Shown one piece after another: positions 9,617 to 19,431 of a DNA stretch of 64,000 nt. The stretch's first letter is position 1, and each line of letters begins with the position of its first letter. A program made the translations under genes and the position numbers. Source of the DNA: Acidobacteriota bacterium (GTDB taxonomy: Bacteria > Acidobacteriota > Terriglobia > Terriglobales > Acidobacteriaceae); assembly GCA_021800255.1 (NCBI GenBank), contig JAJYZC010000005.1, positions 1 to 64,000 of the forward strand, given 5' to 3'. The notes under the pieces were generated by a model. It did not search any database, was not told the origin of the DNA, and saw only the letters and a list, made by a program, of their open reading frames with translations.

Positions 9617-10732
9617 ATGTTCACTCGCTTCCGGCTGCTCATCCTCGCAACTCTATGCCAGCTTTTGCTGGCGCCCTCCGCTCTTGCGGGAGCGGCGCGC
9701 ACTCCGCACGTTCGCCCGGCTGTGCTCGACCCGCCGCCCACGCAGGCCCAGGTTCAACAAGCGATTACCCAGCTACAATCCTGGTACAACCCACAAACCG
9801 GCCTATGGGAAACCACCGGATGGTGGAATTCCGCCAATGCCCTGTCCGGACTGATCGACTTCGCCCGGACTACCCACAACCAATCCTACGACTCGATCAT
9901 CGCCCGCACCTATACGGCCAATATCCATTCCGGGTTTCTAAATCATTATTATGATGACGAAGGCTGGTGGGCCCTGACCTGGATTGACGCTTACGACCTG
10001 ACGGGGCAGGCAAAATATCTCCGCACGGCCCAGATTATCTTCGCCAATATGACGACCGGATGGGACAACACCTGCGGCGGCGGGCTGTGGTGGAGCAAGA
10101 AGCGGGCCTACAAGAATGCAATCGCGAACGAGCTGTTCCTGAGCGTCGCGGCGCACCTCTCGAACCTCGCTCTCACCGGCAAGGAGCGCGCTCAATATGC
10201 CGCCTGGGCGCAGCGGGAGTGGCATTGGTTTCGCCGCTCCGGCATGATCGAGCGCGATCACCTGATCAGCGACGGGCTCACCTCCGCCTGCCGGGACAAC
10301 CATAAAACGCATTGGACCTATAACCAGGGAGTGATTCTTGGCGGGCTCGTTGCGCTCTACCGGCATGATCGCCGGCCGTCAGACCTTCGCGAGGCTAATC
10401 GCATCGCCAGCGCAGCAATCCGGAATCTTTCCGGTCCCTATGGTATCCTCCACGAACGGTGCGAGCCAGAATGCGGCGGCGACGGCAGCCAGTTCAAGGG
10501 AATTTTCATGCGCAACCTCGCCGCGTTGTACCGGTACAGCAGCAGAAAGAGCTATCAACGATTCATACTGCGCAACGCAGACAGCATTCTCCGCCGCGAT
10601 CAATCCCCCTCCCACGCCTTCGGGCTCGTGTGGTCCGGCCCTCCCGGAGCAGCCAATGCCTCCACGCAGAGCTCCGCCCTCGAGGCCCTCGTCGCGGCAC
10701 TTCAACTTGACACCCAGGAGCATCGGCCATGA
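9617..10732 (+). CDS. GH76-family alpha-1,6-mannanase-like glycosidase
   Basis: LWETTGWWNSANAL...NHYYDDEGWWALTWIDAYDLTG...GGLWWSKKRAYKNAIANELFLSVAAHL; catalytic Asp-Asp (YYDDEGWW) present; Sec signal from ATG 9617. Confidence 0.9.
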   Translation: MFTRFRLLILATLCQLLLAPSALAGAARTPHVRPAVLDPPPTQAQVQQAITQLQSWYNPQTGLWETTGWWNSANALSGLIDFARTTHNQSYDSIIARTYTANIHSGFLNHYYDDEGWWALTWIDAYDLTGQAKYLRTAQIIFANMTTGWDNTCGGGLWWSKKRAYKNAIANELFLSVAAHLSNLALTGKERAQYAAWAQREWHWFRRSGMIERDHLISDGLTSACRDNHKTHWTYNQGVILGGLVALYRHDRRPSDLREANRIASAAIRNLSGPYGILHERCEPECGGDGSQFKGIFMRNLAALYRYSSRKSYQRFILRNADSILRRDQSPSHAFGLVWSGPPGAANASTQSSALEALVAALQLDTQEHRP

Positions 10733-12192
10733 CTGATTCTTCCCATCCTGCCTCCGCCTTCCCCTTCACCCGGCGTTCCCTGCTGCAGGGCGGGCTCGCA
10801 GCCTCGGTCGCCGCGGCTCTTCCGTCTCCGCTGGCGGCTTTTCCCGCCGGCTTGCCGGGCGGACGCCCTGCTCCGTCCGACAGAAAATTTACCAGCCCGG
10901 TCATCAACGCTGTCATTGCGCGGGTAAAGAAACAGATCCCTGACCCCATGCTCGCCGCCATCTTCGAGCGATGCTTTCCTAACACGCTCGACACAACTGT
11001 TTTTCCCGGCACCCGCGACGGACACCCTGACACCTTTGTCATCACCGGCGACATCGACGCCATGTGGCAGCGCGACTCCTCCGCGCAGGTGCATCCTTAC
11101 CTTCCCTTCGCCAAACAAGACCCCGGGCTGGCCCGCCTTCTGCAGGGCGTCGTGCGCCGTCAGATTCAGAACATTCTCATCGATCCCTACGCCAACGCCT
11201 TCGTTCGCAGCCCTTCCAGCCCTCCCTTGCCCTGGGCCGTACACGACCACACCGGAATGAAGCCCGGCGTCGGCGAACGCAAGTGGGAAATCGACTCTCT
11301 CTGCTACACCATTCGCCTGGCATACGGCTACTGGCGCGCAACCGGCGACACCAGCCCCTTCGACACCCATTGGCGGAGCGCCGCTCACTCCATCGTCCGC
11401 ACCTTCGCTGAGCAGCAGCGTCTCTCCGGCCACGGCCCTTATTCCTTCCTGCGACTCACCACCAATCCCCTCGATACCCTCCTGCTCAACGGCTACGGTA
11501 ACGCGGCGCGCCCCAATGGAATGATCTTCTCCATGTTTCGTCCCTCGGACGATCGCTGTACCTATCCGCTCTTTGTGCCGGCCAACCTCTTTGCCATCCG
11601 CGCACTCACGCAACTTCAGGAACTGGCCGCGGCCGTCTCCGCACACAATCTCGCCAACGAATGCGAAGCGCTGCTGCGCACCGTGCGTCCAGCGGTGCAG
11701 CAGCACGCCGTCGCCCACCATCCCACCTTCGGAGAAATCTGGGCCTACGAGGTCGATGGCTACGGCAACCATCATTGGATGGACGACGCTAACGTCCCCA
11801 GCCTCCTGAGCCTGCCCTATCTCGGCGCCTGCGACGTCCGCGATCCTCTGTATCAACGCACCAGAAAGTTCATTCTCAGCAAGGCCAATCCCTGGTTCTT
11901 CGAGGGCAGTGCGGCTTCCGGCGTGGGTAGTCCCCACACCGGGCTGGGTTATATCTGGCCAATCGCGATCATCATGCGCGCGTTAACCTCCATCGACGAC
12001 GGAGAAATTGTCCGGTGCGTCCAGTGGCTCCGCGACACCACCGCGAACACCGGCTTCATGCACGAATCCTTCGAGGAAAACCATCCCGCCAAATTCACGC
12101 GATCCTGGTTTGCTTGGGCCAATACCCTATTTGGAGAACTCATTCTCCGGCTGGCGAACCACAAGCCCGCCTTGCTGCGCCAAATCAGTTAA
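10729..12192 (+). CDS. GH125-family exo-alpha-1,6-mannosidase, Tat-like signal
   Basis: DGHPDTFVITGDIDAMWQRDSSAQVHPYL...VDGYGNHHWMDDANVPSLLSLPYLG...HESFEENHPAKFTRSWFAWANTLFGELI; overlaps the GH76 stop by 4 bp (ATGA). Confidence 0.93.
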   Translation: MTDSSHPASAFPFTRRSLLQGGLAASVAAALPSPLAAFPAGLPGGRPAPSDRKFTSPVINAVIARVKKQIPDPMLAAIFERCFPNTLDTTVFPGTRDGHPDTFVITGDIDAMWQRDSSAQVHPYLPFAKQDPGLARLLQGVVRRQIQNILIDPYANAFVRSPSSPPLPWAVHDHTGMKPGVGERKWEIDSLCYTIRLAYGYWRATGDTSPFDTHWRSAAHSIVRTFAEQQRLSGHGPYSFLRLTTNPLDTLLLNGYGNAARPNGMIFSMFRPSDDRCTYPLFVPANLFAIRALTQLQELAAAVSAHNLANECEALLRTVRPAVQQHAVAHHPTFGEIWAYEVDGYGNHHWMDDANVPSLLSLPYLGACDVRDPLYQRTRKFILSKANPWFFEGSAASGVGSPHTGLGYIWPIAIIMRALTSIDDGEIVRCVQWLRDTTANTGFMHESFEENHPAKFTRSWFAWANTLFGELILRLANHKPALLRQIS

Positions 12193-12219
12193 CCGGCGCT
12201 CGATGCGGCTGCCAGACAA

Positions 12220-14430
12220 TCAGCCTCCGCTGTTCTCCGGAACGGATTCCACCATTCTCTTGAGCGGGCCCAGTACATCGAACTGCGTCAACGCGACCGG
12301 CTTGGCCGCCGCGTCAATTACCGCCAGTTGCTTCTGCTTCCATCCCTGCGGAGCGGCCTCGCCGGACGACAGATAGGAAACCGCCGCCACGCCAATCCGG
12401 CCCAACTGCGCCAGTTGTCCGGGACGAGCCCTGGCCTGGGCCAGCAACGGCGCGTGCTCCATCATCTTCATCACACCCGGCTCGGCGGCAATCCACTGCT
12501 CAAAAAGCTTCGTCAGCTTCATTCCGCTCGCCTGCTCTCTCCGTGGCGCCTGCAGGTACCTGGCCACCATAAGCTTAAAATCGTGCCGGAACGGAGGATC
12601 CGGCCGCAGCGCATCCACCCAGTGATCCAGCGGGTCATGGGTCGTAATCTTGTACTCGTTGGCGTGCCTGGCGCGCTGATTCCACGACACCGGCTCCATC
12701 GTTTTAGCCAGCACCCGCAACGGACCCAACTGTCCGGCGCCCGCCATCTGCCGCAGGCTCGACCACTCCTGGGAAATTTGCGTAAGTCCCAGCGATGCCA
12801 GCCGCAGCGACTCCACGTGCAACCGCCGGTACATGTCGTTCACGTTGTTTACGCTTCGCGGCGACCACAGCCGCTCGGCGATCGCCGCAGCCCGAGGCCA
12901 GATCCTCGAATCCACGGTCGTGCCGTCCACATACTCGCTCCACATACACGCTTCCCCGCCCAGAATCCGCTTCTTCTCGTCCGGCGTCAGCGTACTGCCC
13001 TCCGGAACCGGATCCACCTCGTAGTACTTTGAGGCGCGGGTCATATGATCCAGGTAATAGCCTGACGACAAAATTCCGTCGTGCCCTTGGCGCGCCGCCT
13101 TGGCTAGTGACTTGTAACCACGCCAGGACTGAATTGTCACGCTCTTCGGTAACCCCGGAACCAGCACCTCGTCCCAGCCGATCATCCGCTTGTGATACGA
13201 AGTTACAATCTTCAGCAGCCGCCGGTTGAAGTACGCCTGCAGCGCAGCCGAATTCTTCAGGTGGCGCTTCCGCATGAAGGCTTGAATCCGGGGATTCTCC
13301 CTCCACTCCACCCCGTTCACCTCGTCTCCGCCAATGTTGAAGTACGGACCGGGGAAAATCTTCACCATCTCCCCGATGAACTTGTTCAGAAACTGATAAG
13401 TGCTCTTCCGGGCCGGATCCAGCACCGGGTTAAAGACTCCGAAGCGGTCCTGAATATGAAACGGCCCCTTCGCGCTCGCGAGCTGCGGATACCCCACCAC
13501 CCACGAGCTGGTGTGTCCGGGCACATCGAACTCCGGCACCACGCGAATTCCACGCGCGTGCGCATAAGCCACAATCTCCTTTGCCTGTTGCTGCGTGTAG
13601 AACTTTCCGCCCGATCCATCTTTGGTCAGCAGCGGAAACACCTTGCTCTGTATCCTGAAGCCTTGATCGTCGCTCAGGTGCCAGTGCAGCACATTCAGTT
13701 TCACGGCCGCCATTCCGTTGATGATCTGCTTGATCTTGCTGATCGGAATGAAATGCCGGCTGCAATCTATCATCAGCCCCCGCCACGGAAAACGCGGGTG
13801 ATCCTGGATCGAAACCCCTGGTAAGAAATACTCCGTCCCGTTATTCTGCACCAGTTGCAGCAGCGTCTGCAGGCCCGCCAGCGCGCCCGCCACCGCCGGC
13901 GCATGCAGGTGAATCCCCTGCGAGGTCACCTCTAGTTGGTAGGACTCGTCAGCTATCACCGTCTGCACGGCCGCTCCCGGCCCATCCACGCTCACCACAA
14001 AGGCCGCGCCGTTGCTTGCTCCGTGCTTCACCTTGGTTGCAACAACAACCCCGGTCTGCTCCTTCAACTGCCTCATCGCGCGCGCAATCGCATGGTCCAA
14101 CCGCGCGTTATGGAACTTGTCCGTCGTCGCCGTCAATCCCGGCAGCAGCAGAAAATACCCCTGACCCACCTCCAGGCGCGCCGGCTCCGGCATCAGGTTG
14201 TTATGGAAGGCAAAGGGTGAAGAGCTGCTCCGCGCCATCGCCGGTGCAGCCGTCAGTACGGACAGCATCGCTACGCGCACAAGCCAGGAACCAGCCGTTG
14301 CGGGAGCGCCGCGTTTCTTGCGGAAAAGAGCCGGGATTCGATTCAACAGGATGGATTTTCCAGTCATTCCGATATCAATCTCAACAGGACTACACAATTT
14401 CCGAAAATGCCGTAGGCTATCTTTCAGCAA
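12220..14430 (-). CDS. GH20 beta-N-acetylhexosaminidase
   Basis: HPRFPWRGLMIDCSRHFIPI...LHWHLSDDQGFRIQSK...PYFNIGGDEVNG (GGDE catalytic pair), EAxMWSEYVD. The first residues probably come from repeat DNA, so the true start is likely 14367. Confidence 0.93.
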   Translation of the reverse strand: MLKDSLRHFRKLCSPVEIDIGMTGKSILLNRIPALFRKKRGAPATAGSWLVRVAMLSVLTAAPAMARSSSSPFAFHNNLMPEPARLEVGQGYFLLLPGLTATTDKFHNARLDHAIARAMRQLKEQTGVVVATKVKHGASNGAAFVVSVDGPGAAVQTVIADESYQLEVTSQGIHLHAPAVAGALAGLQTLLQLVQNNGTEYFLPGVSIQDHPRFPWRGLMIDCSRHFIPISKIKQIINGMAAVKLNVLHWHLSDDQGFRIQSKVFPLLTKDGSGGKFYTQQQAKEIVAYAHARGIRVVPEFDVPGHTSSWVVGYPQLASAKGPFHIQDRFGVFNPVLDPARKSTYQFLNKFIGEMVKIFPGPYFNIGGDEVNGVEWRENPRIQAFMRKRHLKNSAALQAYFNRRLLKIVTSYHKRMIGWDEVLVPGLPKSVTIQSWRGYKSLAKAARQGHDGILSSGYYLDHMTRASKYYEVDPVPEGSTLTPDEKKRILGGEACMWSEYVDGTTVDSRIWPRAAAIAERLWSPRSVNNVNDMYRRLHVESLRLASLGLTQISQEWSSLRQMAGAGQLGPLRVLAKTMEPVSWNQRARHANEYKITTHDPLDHWVDALRPDPPFRHDFKLMVARYLQAPRREQASGMKLTKLFEQWIAAEPGVMKMMEHAPLLAQARARPGQLAQLGRIGVAAVSYLSSGEAAPQGWKQKQLAVIDAAAKPVALTQFDVLGPLKRMVESVPENSGG
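14374..14414 (+). repeat. Dispersed 41-bp repeat, copy A (upstream edge of the GH20 gene)
   Basis: atcaatctcaacaggactacacaatttccgaaaatgccgta. Confidence 0.65.
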
Positions 14431-14527
14431 ACCTTCTTTCGCAGCATCTCTTTCCCTGCCCTGCCGGTCAGCCGCCGGCGCGCAGCGGTTAGCCCCGGAA
14501 AACGTCTTTGTTCTACGGCTTCTGGTT

Positions 14528-16204
14528 CTATAGCTTTTGGACCAGCACGGTTCCCCGCGACGCGCCTTCGATTGAGCCTTTCAGCACAACCTTGTAATTC
14601 ACGCCGGTTACGTCGATCAGCAGTGAACCGGGCGAGCCGGGAATCGTCTGCACCATCTTCGGATCGGCCTCTTCATCAAAAAGCGCCTCCACGTTGCGAA
14701 TTGCTCTCACTCGCCCCTTTTGCGGAATAAAATGCACCAGGTACTGCGCCGCTCTCGTAACCTGCCGGCTCAAGTCCACCTGAAATGTCGATCCAATCCA
14801 ATAACCCGCCGGAGCCGGCGCCCAAAGCTGGCTCGGAGCATCCCACCCCTTGGGCGGCGCCGCATGTGTATCGAATGCGGCGAAACGCAGAATCTCCGGC
14901 CGCCCCAGCGACTGGTTCACCGTCAGCCGAAGGGCCTCCACACTGGCCGGCTGCAGCGGCTGAATCCGCTTCACCCCAATCGAACTTCCCTCCGCCAGCG
15001 AATTCCACTGCCCGTCAGACAATCCCTCCACCTGATAGCGCAGCACCCTCTGGCCGAACCGGCAATCCTCCTGCAAGATGGCGTGGTCCACCCGCTGCGG
15101 CTTCGCAAAATGAATCGTCACTCTGCGCCCCACCCCGGAAGTCTCCGCCACCGGCTTGCTGAAGCGGCGGCGAATCTCCTCTCCAAACTCCTTGGCCCGC
15201 GCAAAATCCTCCTTCGCCATCCGTCCGGTCGTATTCGGCGGAACATTCAGCAGCAACTGAGCGCCCCGCCCCACCGAGCGGTAATACACCTCCAGCAACT
15301 GCTCCACCGTCATCAAATCCGTCAGGTTCGTCTTGCTCCAGTACCAGTCCGGACGCCGGATCGAAACATCGGCCTCTACCGGCATCCATACATTGCCATG
15401 CGGGGTGCTAAATCGCGCCGTGGATACCCCGGTGCTGGCCTCGGCCTCCGGCAGCGCGTTCCAGTTCGGGTAAGGCGCGAACCCGTTTTCATTGCCCACC
15501 CAGCGGATGGTCGCCTCCGGCCCTTGAAAAATCGCGGCGTGAGGAGCGTAGCGGGCAAGAATATCGGCCACCGGAATCACAATCGAACCGTCGAACCACA
15601 CCTCGACCATGGTGCTGTAACGCGAAAGCACCTCCGTCAACTGCTCCCGGTAAAGCGCGTTATAAGCCTTCTGCTCGGCCGGGGTCTTGCAGACTCCTCC
15701 CAAGCCGGCGCCGTGATACTTATCGCTGGGCGAAAGATACACGCCCAACTTCAGCCCGAACTTGCCGCACGACTTGCGCAGATCGCGCAGCACATCGCCA
15801 TGCCCGTTCTCCCATGGAATATGAGCAACGCTGTAGGATGTCGTCTTGGTTTGCCACCAGCAAAACCCTCCGGCATGCTTGGCCACGAACACGATATAGC
15901 GCGCTCCCAGGTTCAGGGCGCACTGCGCCCAGTTATCGGTGTCAATATCCGGATCGATCTCACTGAGCGGCGTGGACAGATTGTCGTATTCCCGGTTTTG
16001 CCAGGTCGCCGGTCCCAGATGAACAAACATGCCAAACTCCATCCGCTGCCACGCCAGTTGATCGGCGGTCGGTTTGGCCAGGTGTCCCGGCGCCGCGGCC
16101 ATCGGAATCGCCAGGGCTTCTTTCGTTCCAGACACGGCTGCGGCGGCCAGCGCCAGCGCTGAATCCAGCAAAAATATGCGGCGATTCACTAGAGCGCGCT
16201 TCAT
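14528..16204 (-). CDS. GH29 alpha-L-fucosidase, Tat-like signal
   Basis: MKRALVNRRIFLLDSALALAAAAVSG signal; WQRMEFGMFVHLGPATW, YIVFVAKHAGGFCWWQTKTTSYSV, MVEVWFDGS (nucleophile Asp in WFDG). Start MKRAL lies in a repeat TIR; ORF is open to 16297. Confidence 0.88.
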   Translation of the reverse strand: MKRALVNRRIFLLDSALALAAAAVSGTKEALAIPMAAAPGHLAKPTADQLAWQRMEFGMFVHLGPATWQNREYDNLSTPLSEIDPDIDTDNWAQCALNLGARYIVFVAKHAGGFCWWQTKTTSYSVAHIPWENGHGDVLRDLRKSCGKFGLKLGVYLSPSDKYHGAGLGGVCKTPAEQKAYNALYREQLTEVLSRYSTMVEVWFDGSIVIPVADILARYAPHAAIFQGPEATIRWVGNENGFAPYPNWNALPEAEASTGVSTARFSTPHGNVWMPVEADVSIRRPDWYWSKTNLTDLMTVEQLLEVYYRSVGRGAQLLLNVPPNTTGRMAKEDFARAKEFGEEIRRRFSKPVAETSGVGRRVTIHFAKPQRVDHAILQEDCRFGQRVLRYQVEGLSDGQWNSLAEGSSIGVKRIQPLQPASVEALRLTVNQSLGRPEILRFAAFDTHAAPPKGWDAPSQLWAPAPAGYWIGSTFQVDLSRQVTRAAQYLVHFIPQKGRVRAIRNVEALFDEEADPKMVQTIPGSPGSLLIDVTGVNYKVVLKGSIEGASRGTVLVQKL

Positions 16205-16300
16205 AGATGGCATTTGTGGCAAGCCAAGCTCCCGGGCGCCGGCCTGTTGCCGGGTCCCACACGTAGCAGAATCATCCGCATCGGGTATATGAGACACGCT
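16191..16300 (+). mobile_element. MITE-like 110-bp inverted-repeat element, copy 1
   Basis: Ungapped 110-bp alignment to 58239-58348 (90/110 identical by manual count); degraded TIRs agcgcgcttcata / tatgagacacgct. Confidence 0.7.
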
Positions 16301-16559
16301 GAATGCTCTCCGGATCCTTATATCTACTGTTTATCACGCTTCCTTTCACACTAACTGTCTCCGGCAATCCCTTGCCCTCGCGGGAAAACGCCGGCCTTCA
16401 CGAACTGGTATCCCCCGGCCTCGAACAGAGTCGAAATCCGCACTCCGCACGGCCCGCAGATGGTTGGCAGCGCGCCGTCACGCATAGCGCCAGAACGGCG
16501 CGCTGTGAAGATAACAATAACAGACAATTTGCAGCGAAAGAAGCAGCTCCCCAGACAGC

Positions 16560-16735
16560 ATGGATGAGCGGCTGCAAAATAATCCAGCAGCATCGCCCAG
16601 CCAATCAGAAACCCGATACGCAAGAGGTATACCGGCCACAGGCTGAATCAGAACCATGCCGTAAAAGATCAGGTCCCATAAAATAAGAACCTTTCTCAGA
16701 CGGAGTGTAGAGGCCTGCCGGGCCGTTGCTGGCAT
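16560..16735 (-). pseudogene. APC-family amino-acid permease remnant
   Basis: Fragment LRLRKVLILWDLIFYGMVLIQPVAGIPLAYRV continues in another frame as GFLIGWAMLLDYF, consistent with a deleted and frameshifted APC permease N-terminus. Confidence 0.45.
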
Positions 16736-16767
16736 GGCGGCAATCTCCGGCTCGGGGTCGAATACTC

Positions 16768-19431
16768 TTACTGCGGCGCCGAATCTCCTGCTGCCGCCGC
16801 TGGTATTAGCGTCCGGGCCGTAACGTTCCAACCACCGATATGCACGACGGGGAACTGGGGCGCGTCCTTCGGCAACAGGGCGGTTAACGTTCTCGATTCA
16901 CCGGGCACCAGTTCGATCCAGTTGTCCGACCAGAGTACCGGCGCGATCAGCCCGCCTGACGACGTGCGGACCGCGGCGCTGATCTGGAATGCCAGAGCGG
17001 ATGACTTGTTATCGAGATGCAGCTGGATTTCCCGGCCCTGCGGCGTATTTGCGATATCGGCCGTAACCGCGACGGTGGCGGGCGGCAAATGCGTGAGCGC
17101 CGTCAAATCCGGATAGTACGCCGCCGGCGTAAACGTATACTGCGTTGCTCCCCAATCGAAAGTAGTCGGCGTATAGGGTACCCAGTAAAAGTTCCGGCTG
17201 ACGATATGACCGGCAGAATCCTTCAGCGTCAGACTGATGAAGAATATCCTCACCATACCGTTGAAGAGCGTACCGGGCAGATTCAAAACCTGTTGCGCAT
17301 TGTCTGCGGGCGCGCTGATAACTTTCTTTGCGCTGTAAAGTTGGTTCCAGTTGATTCCGTGAACATCGACGCTGGCATGCAGCCCGTCCGCCCGCTTATA
17401 GGTGCTGTTCACCACCACGATGGAATGATCGTCGTAGGAGTACTGGATGTGAAGCGGCTCGCAGGCTTTCTTTACACCGAAATAGCCGGGATCCTCCTCC
17501 AGGTTGTAATCGTAGAGGTGCCAAATCATCGACGGCCACGCATTGTTCAGCATCCACTGGATCACGCCCGTCGAGTAGTACTTGTTGCGGGAGTAGGCTT
17601 CAAACATTGCCCGCTCTGAATCGTATTCCATGGTGCCGGCCATGCGGTCGAACTGCGCCGCAGAGTTCGGCTTCGCATAGACCGCATTCATCGTTGACTG
17701 GAAGTCCTTCAGGTCTTTGAAGTCCCCGCTGCCCATGTGGTAGCTCCAGTCCAGCGAAGGCGGCCACGCGTCCGGATCGGGCAGGAACTTTGCCCGGCTG
17801 GCGCGAGACGGAATATCCGGCCCAGGACTGGTTTCTGTGTTGTAACCGAAAGCGCCTCCGAATTTCATGGCGACATACCAATAACTCGGCTCAACGTAGT
17901 TATAGGGGCCGGTCATCTTTACGCCGCTCGGACCAGTCTCTGCGGCCGGTTTACCCGAAGCCGAGGAAAGAATCGGATTGGGCCAATGCGTCTGTGCTTC
18001 CACGTTCAGGTATGCGCTCTCCACATTGGCGGGCGGAGGGTTATCGCTGCCGTTCAGCCACACCAGCAGACTGGGATGATGCCGGAGCCGCAACATCTGC
18101 GAGTGCAGCGAGGCAGTGGCGATAGCCAGGTCATTCGGAGTCCAGGTCTTCCATCGCTCCCAGTGATCGCAGCAGCACCAGCCGGCCATCACCAGGATTC
18201 CGTCCCTGTCCGCGAGCCGGAAGAAACCGTCCGTCTCCATCTTCCCTTCCAGCCGCAGCGTGTTCAGGTGCAGATCCAGCACCAGACGGAACTGCTCGCG
18301 CAGCCGCTCGGGATCGGTGCGCAGCAGCATATCCTGCGACCAGCCCCCGCCGCGGATGAAAATCGGTTTGCCATTCACGCGGAATTGGCGGCTGCCCATG
18401 CCGGTCAGTTCCGATGTAATCTCGCGGATACCGAATGCGACCGTCTTCTGATCGCTGATCTGCCCCTGAACCCGAACGCTCATCTGCAGATGTTCGAGAT
18501 GCGGATTGCCCATCTGCCAGGGCCACCAGATTTGGGGGTTCTGGATGCGCAGTTGCGGGAACTGCTCCGGCGTGAAGACAACTGTGCGCGTCTCATGCGC
18601 CGATAGCGTGACGCTCTGCTGGAAATTTGCGCCCGAGGCCGAACCGGAAACCACCCCTTGCACCGGATGATCCGTGCCGTTCTGCACTTCTGCGTAGACG
18701 GTCAGGTCCGCCGTAGTGAGCTTGCCGCCGGAAAAATGCGTCGTCACCATAGGCGAACGCAGCGCCACGGGACCGGTGCTGGCCATATCCACCGCGCCCC
18801 ACAGCCCCATGTCCTTGTCGGGCGGCGCGGGATTCCAGTCCACCCAGTTGATCCCCAGATCCATGGGCGTGGGCGCAAACGTTTCCACCGCCAGAACGTT
18901 CTTCCCGCCTGGTCTCAACACACCGGTTACATCAAGGTTGTAGATGCGATACGCGCCAGCAATCTGCGAGGAGTCCGCAATCTTTTTGCCGTTCAGCCAG
19001 ATATCTGCGCGATAGTTGATGCCGCCGAAGTGCAGCCAGTAGCGGCCGTCCTTCTGCGTCGCGGCGGGGGCGTTGAACGCATCGCGATACCACCAGCCGC
19101 AACGATACGGGCTATCGGCCGGCATCGGCAGGTTCTCGAAGTTCGCACCAATGGGATATGAAGTGCCGGGAATCTTCCGCAGATTGTCGCCAAAGTAGGG
19201 ATCTGGATAGATGCCCGCAGCCACTTGAGCCGCCAGCACCGTGCTCGGCACTGTGGCGCTGATCCAGCCCTGCGTCGAAAATCCCAAGCGGGATATCGCG
19301 CCGCCTGTCGCGCTGAGCTTGCAGGCCGACTGCAAATGCCACCCCTCATGCAGTGGCGTCACTTCAGCCGCTCGCAGTGGCGGCGCCAGAATTGCGCAGG
19401 CAAGAAAACACCAACCGATGGTTCGATTCAT
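16768..19431 (-). CDS. GH2-family exo-beta-D-glucosaminidase-like (CsxA-type) glycosidase
   Basis: Start MNRTIGW at 19431; WLNGSDN (S-D replacing the GH2 N-E acid/base motif) and nucleophile-region GYNTETSPGPDIPS; RNKYYSTGVIQWMLNNAWPSMIWHLYDY. Confidence 0.85.
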   Translation of the reverse strand: MNRTIGWCFLACAILAPPLRAAEVTPLHEGWHLQSACKLSATGGAISRLGFSTQGWISATVPSTVLAAQVAAGIYPDPYFGDNLRKIPGTSYPIGANFENLPMPADSPYRCGWWYRDAFNAPAATQKDGRYWLHFGGINYRADIWLNGKKIADSSQIAGAYRIYNLDVTGVLRPGGKNVLAVETFAPTPMDLGINWVDWNPAPPDKDMGLWGAVDMASTGPVALRSPMVTTHFSGGKLTTADLTVYAEVQNGTDHPVQGVVSGSASGANFQQSVTLSAHETRTVVFTPEQFPQLRIQNPQIWWPWQMGNPHLEHLQMSVRVQGQISDQKTVAFGIREITSELTGMGSRQFRVNGKPIFIRGGGWSQDMLLRTDPERLREQFRLVLDLHLNTLRLEGKMETDGFFRLADRDGILVMAGWCCCDHWERWKTWTPNDLAIATASLHSQMLRLRHHPSLLVWLNGSDNPPPANVESAYLNVEAQTHWPNPILSSASGKPAAETGPSGVKMTGPYNYVEPSYWYVAMKFGGAFGYNTETSPGPDIPSRASRAKFLPDPDAWPPSLDWSYHMGSGDFKDLKDFQSTMNAVYAKPNSAAQFDRMAGTMEYDSERAMFEAYSRNKYYSTGVIQWMLNNAWPSMIWHLYDYNLEEDPGYFGVKKACEPLHIQYSYDDHSIVVVNSTYKRADGLHASVDVHGINWNQLYSAKKVISAPADNAQQVLNLPGTLFNGMVRIFFISLTLKDSAGHIVSRNFYWVPYTPTTFDWGATQYTFTPAAYYPDLTALTHLPPATVAVTADIANTPQGREIQLHLDNKSSALAFQISAAVRTSSGGLIAPVLWSDNWIELVPGESRTLTALLPKDAPQFPVVHIGGWNVTARTLIPAAAAGDSAPQ

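Noticed and set aside
14720-16162. 480-aa plus-strand ORF opposite GH29
   Set aside because: Antisense to a motif-complete fucosidase; composition rich in R/H/P typical of shadow ORFs.
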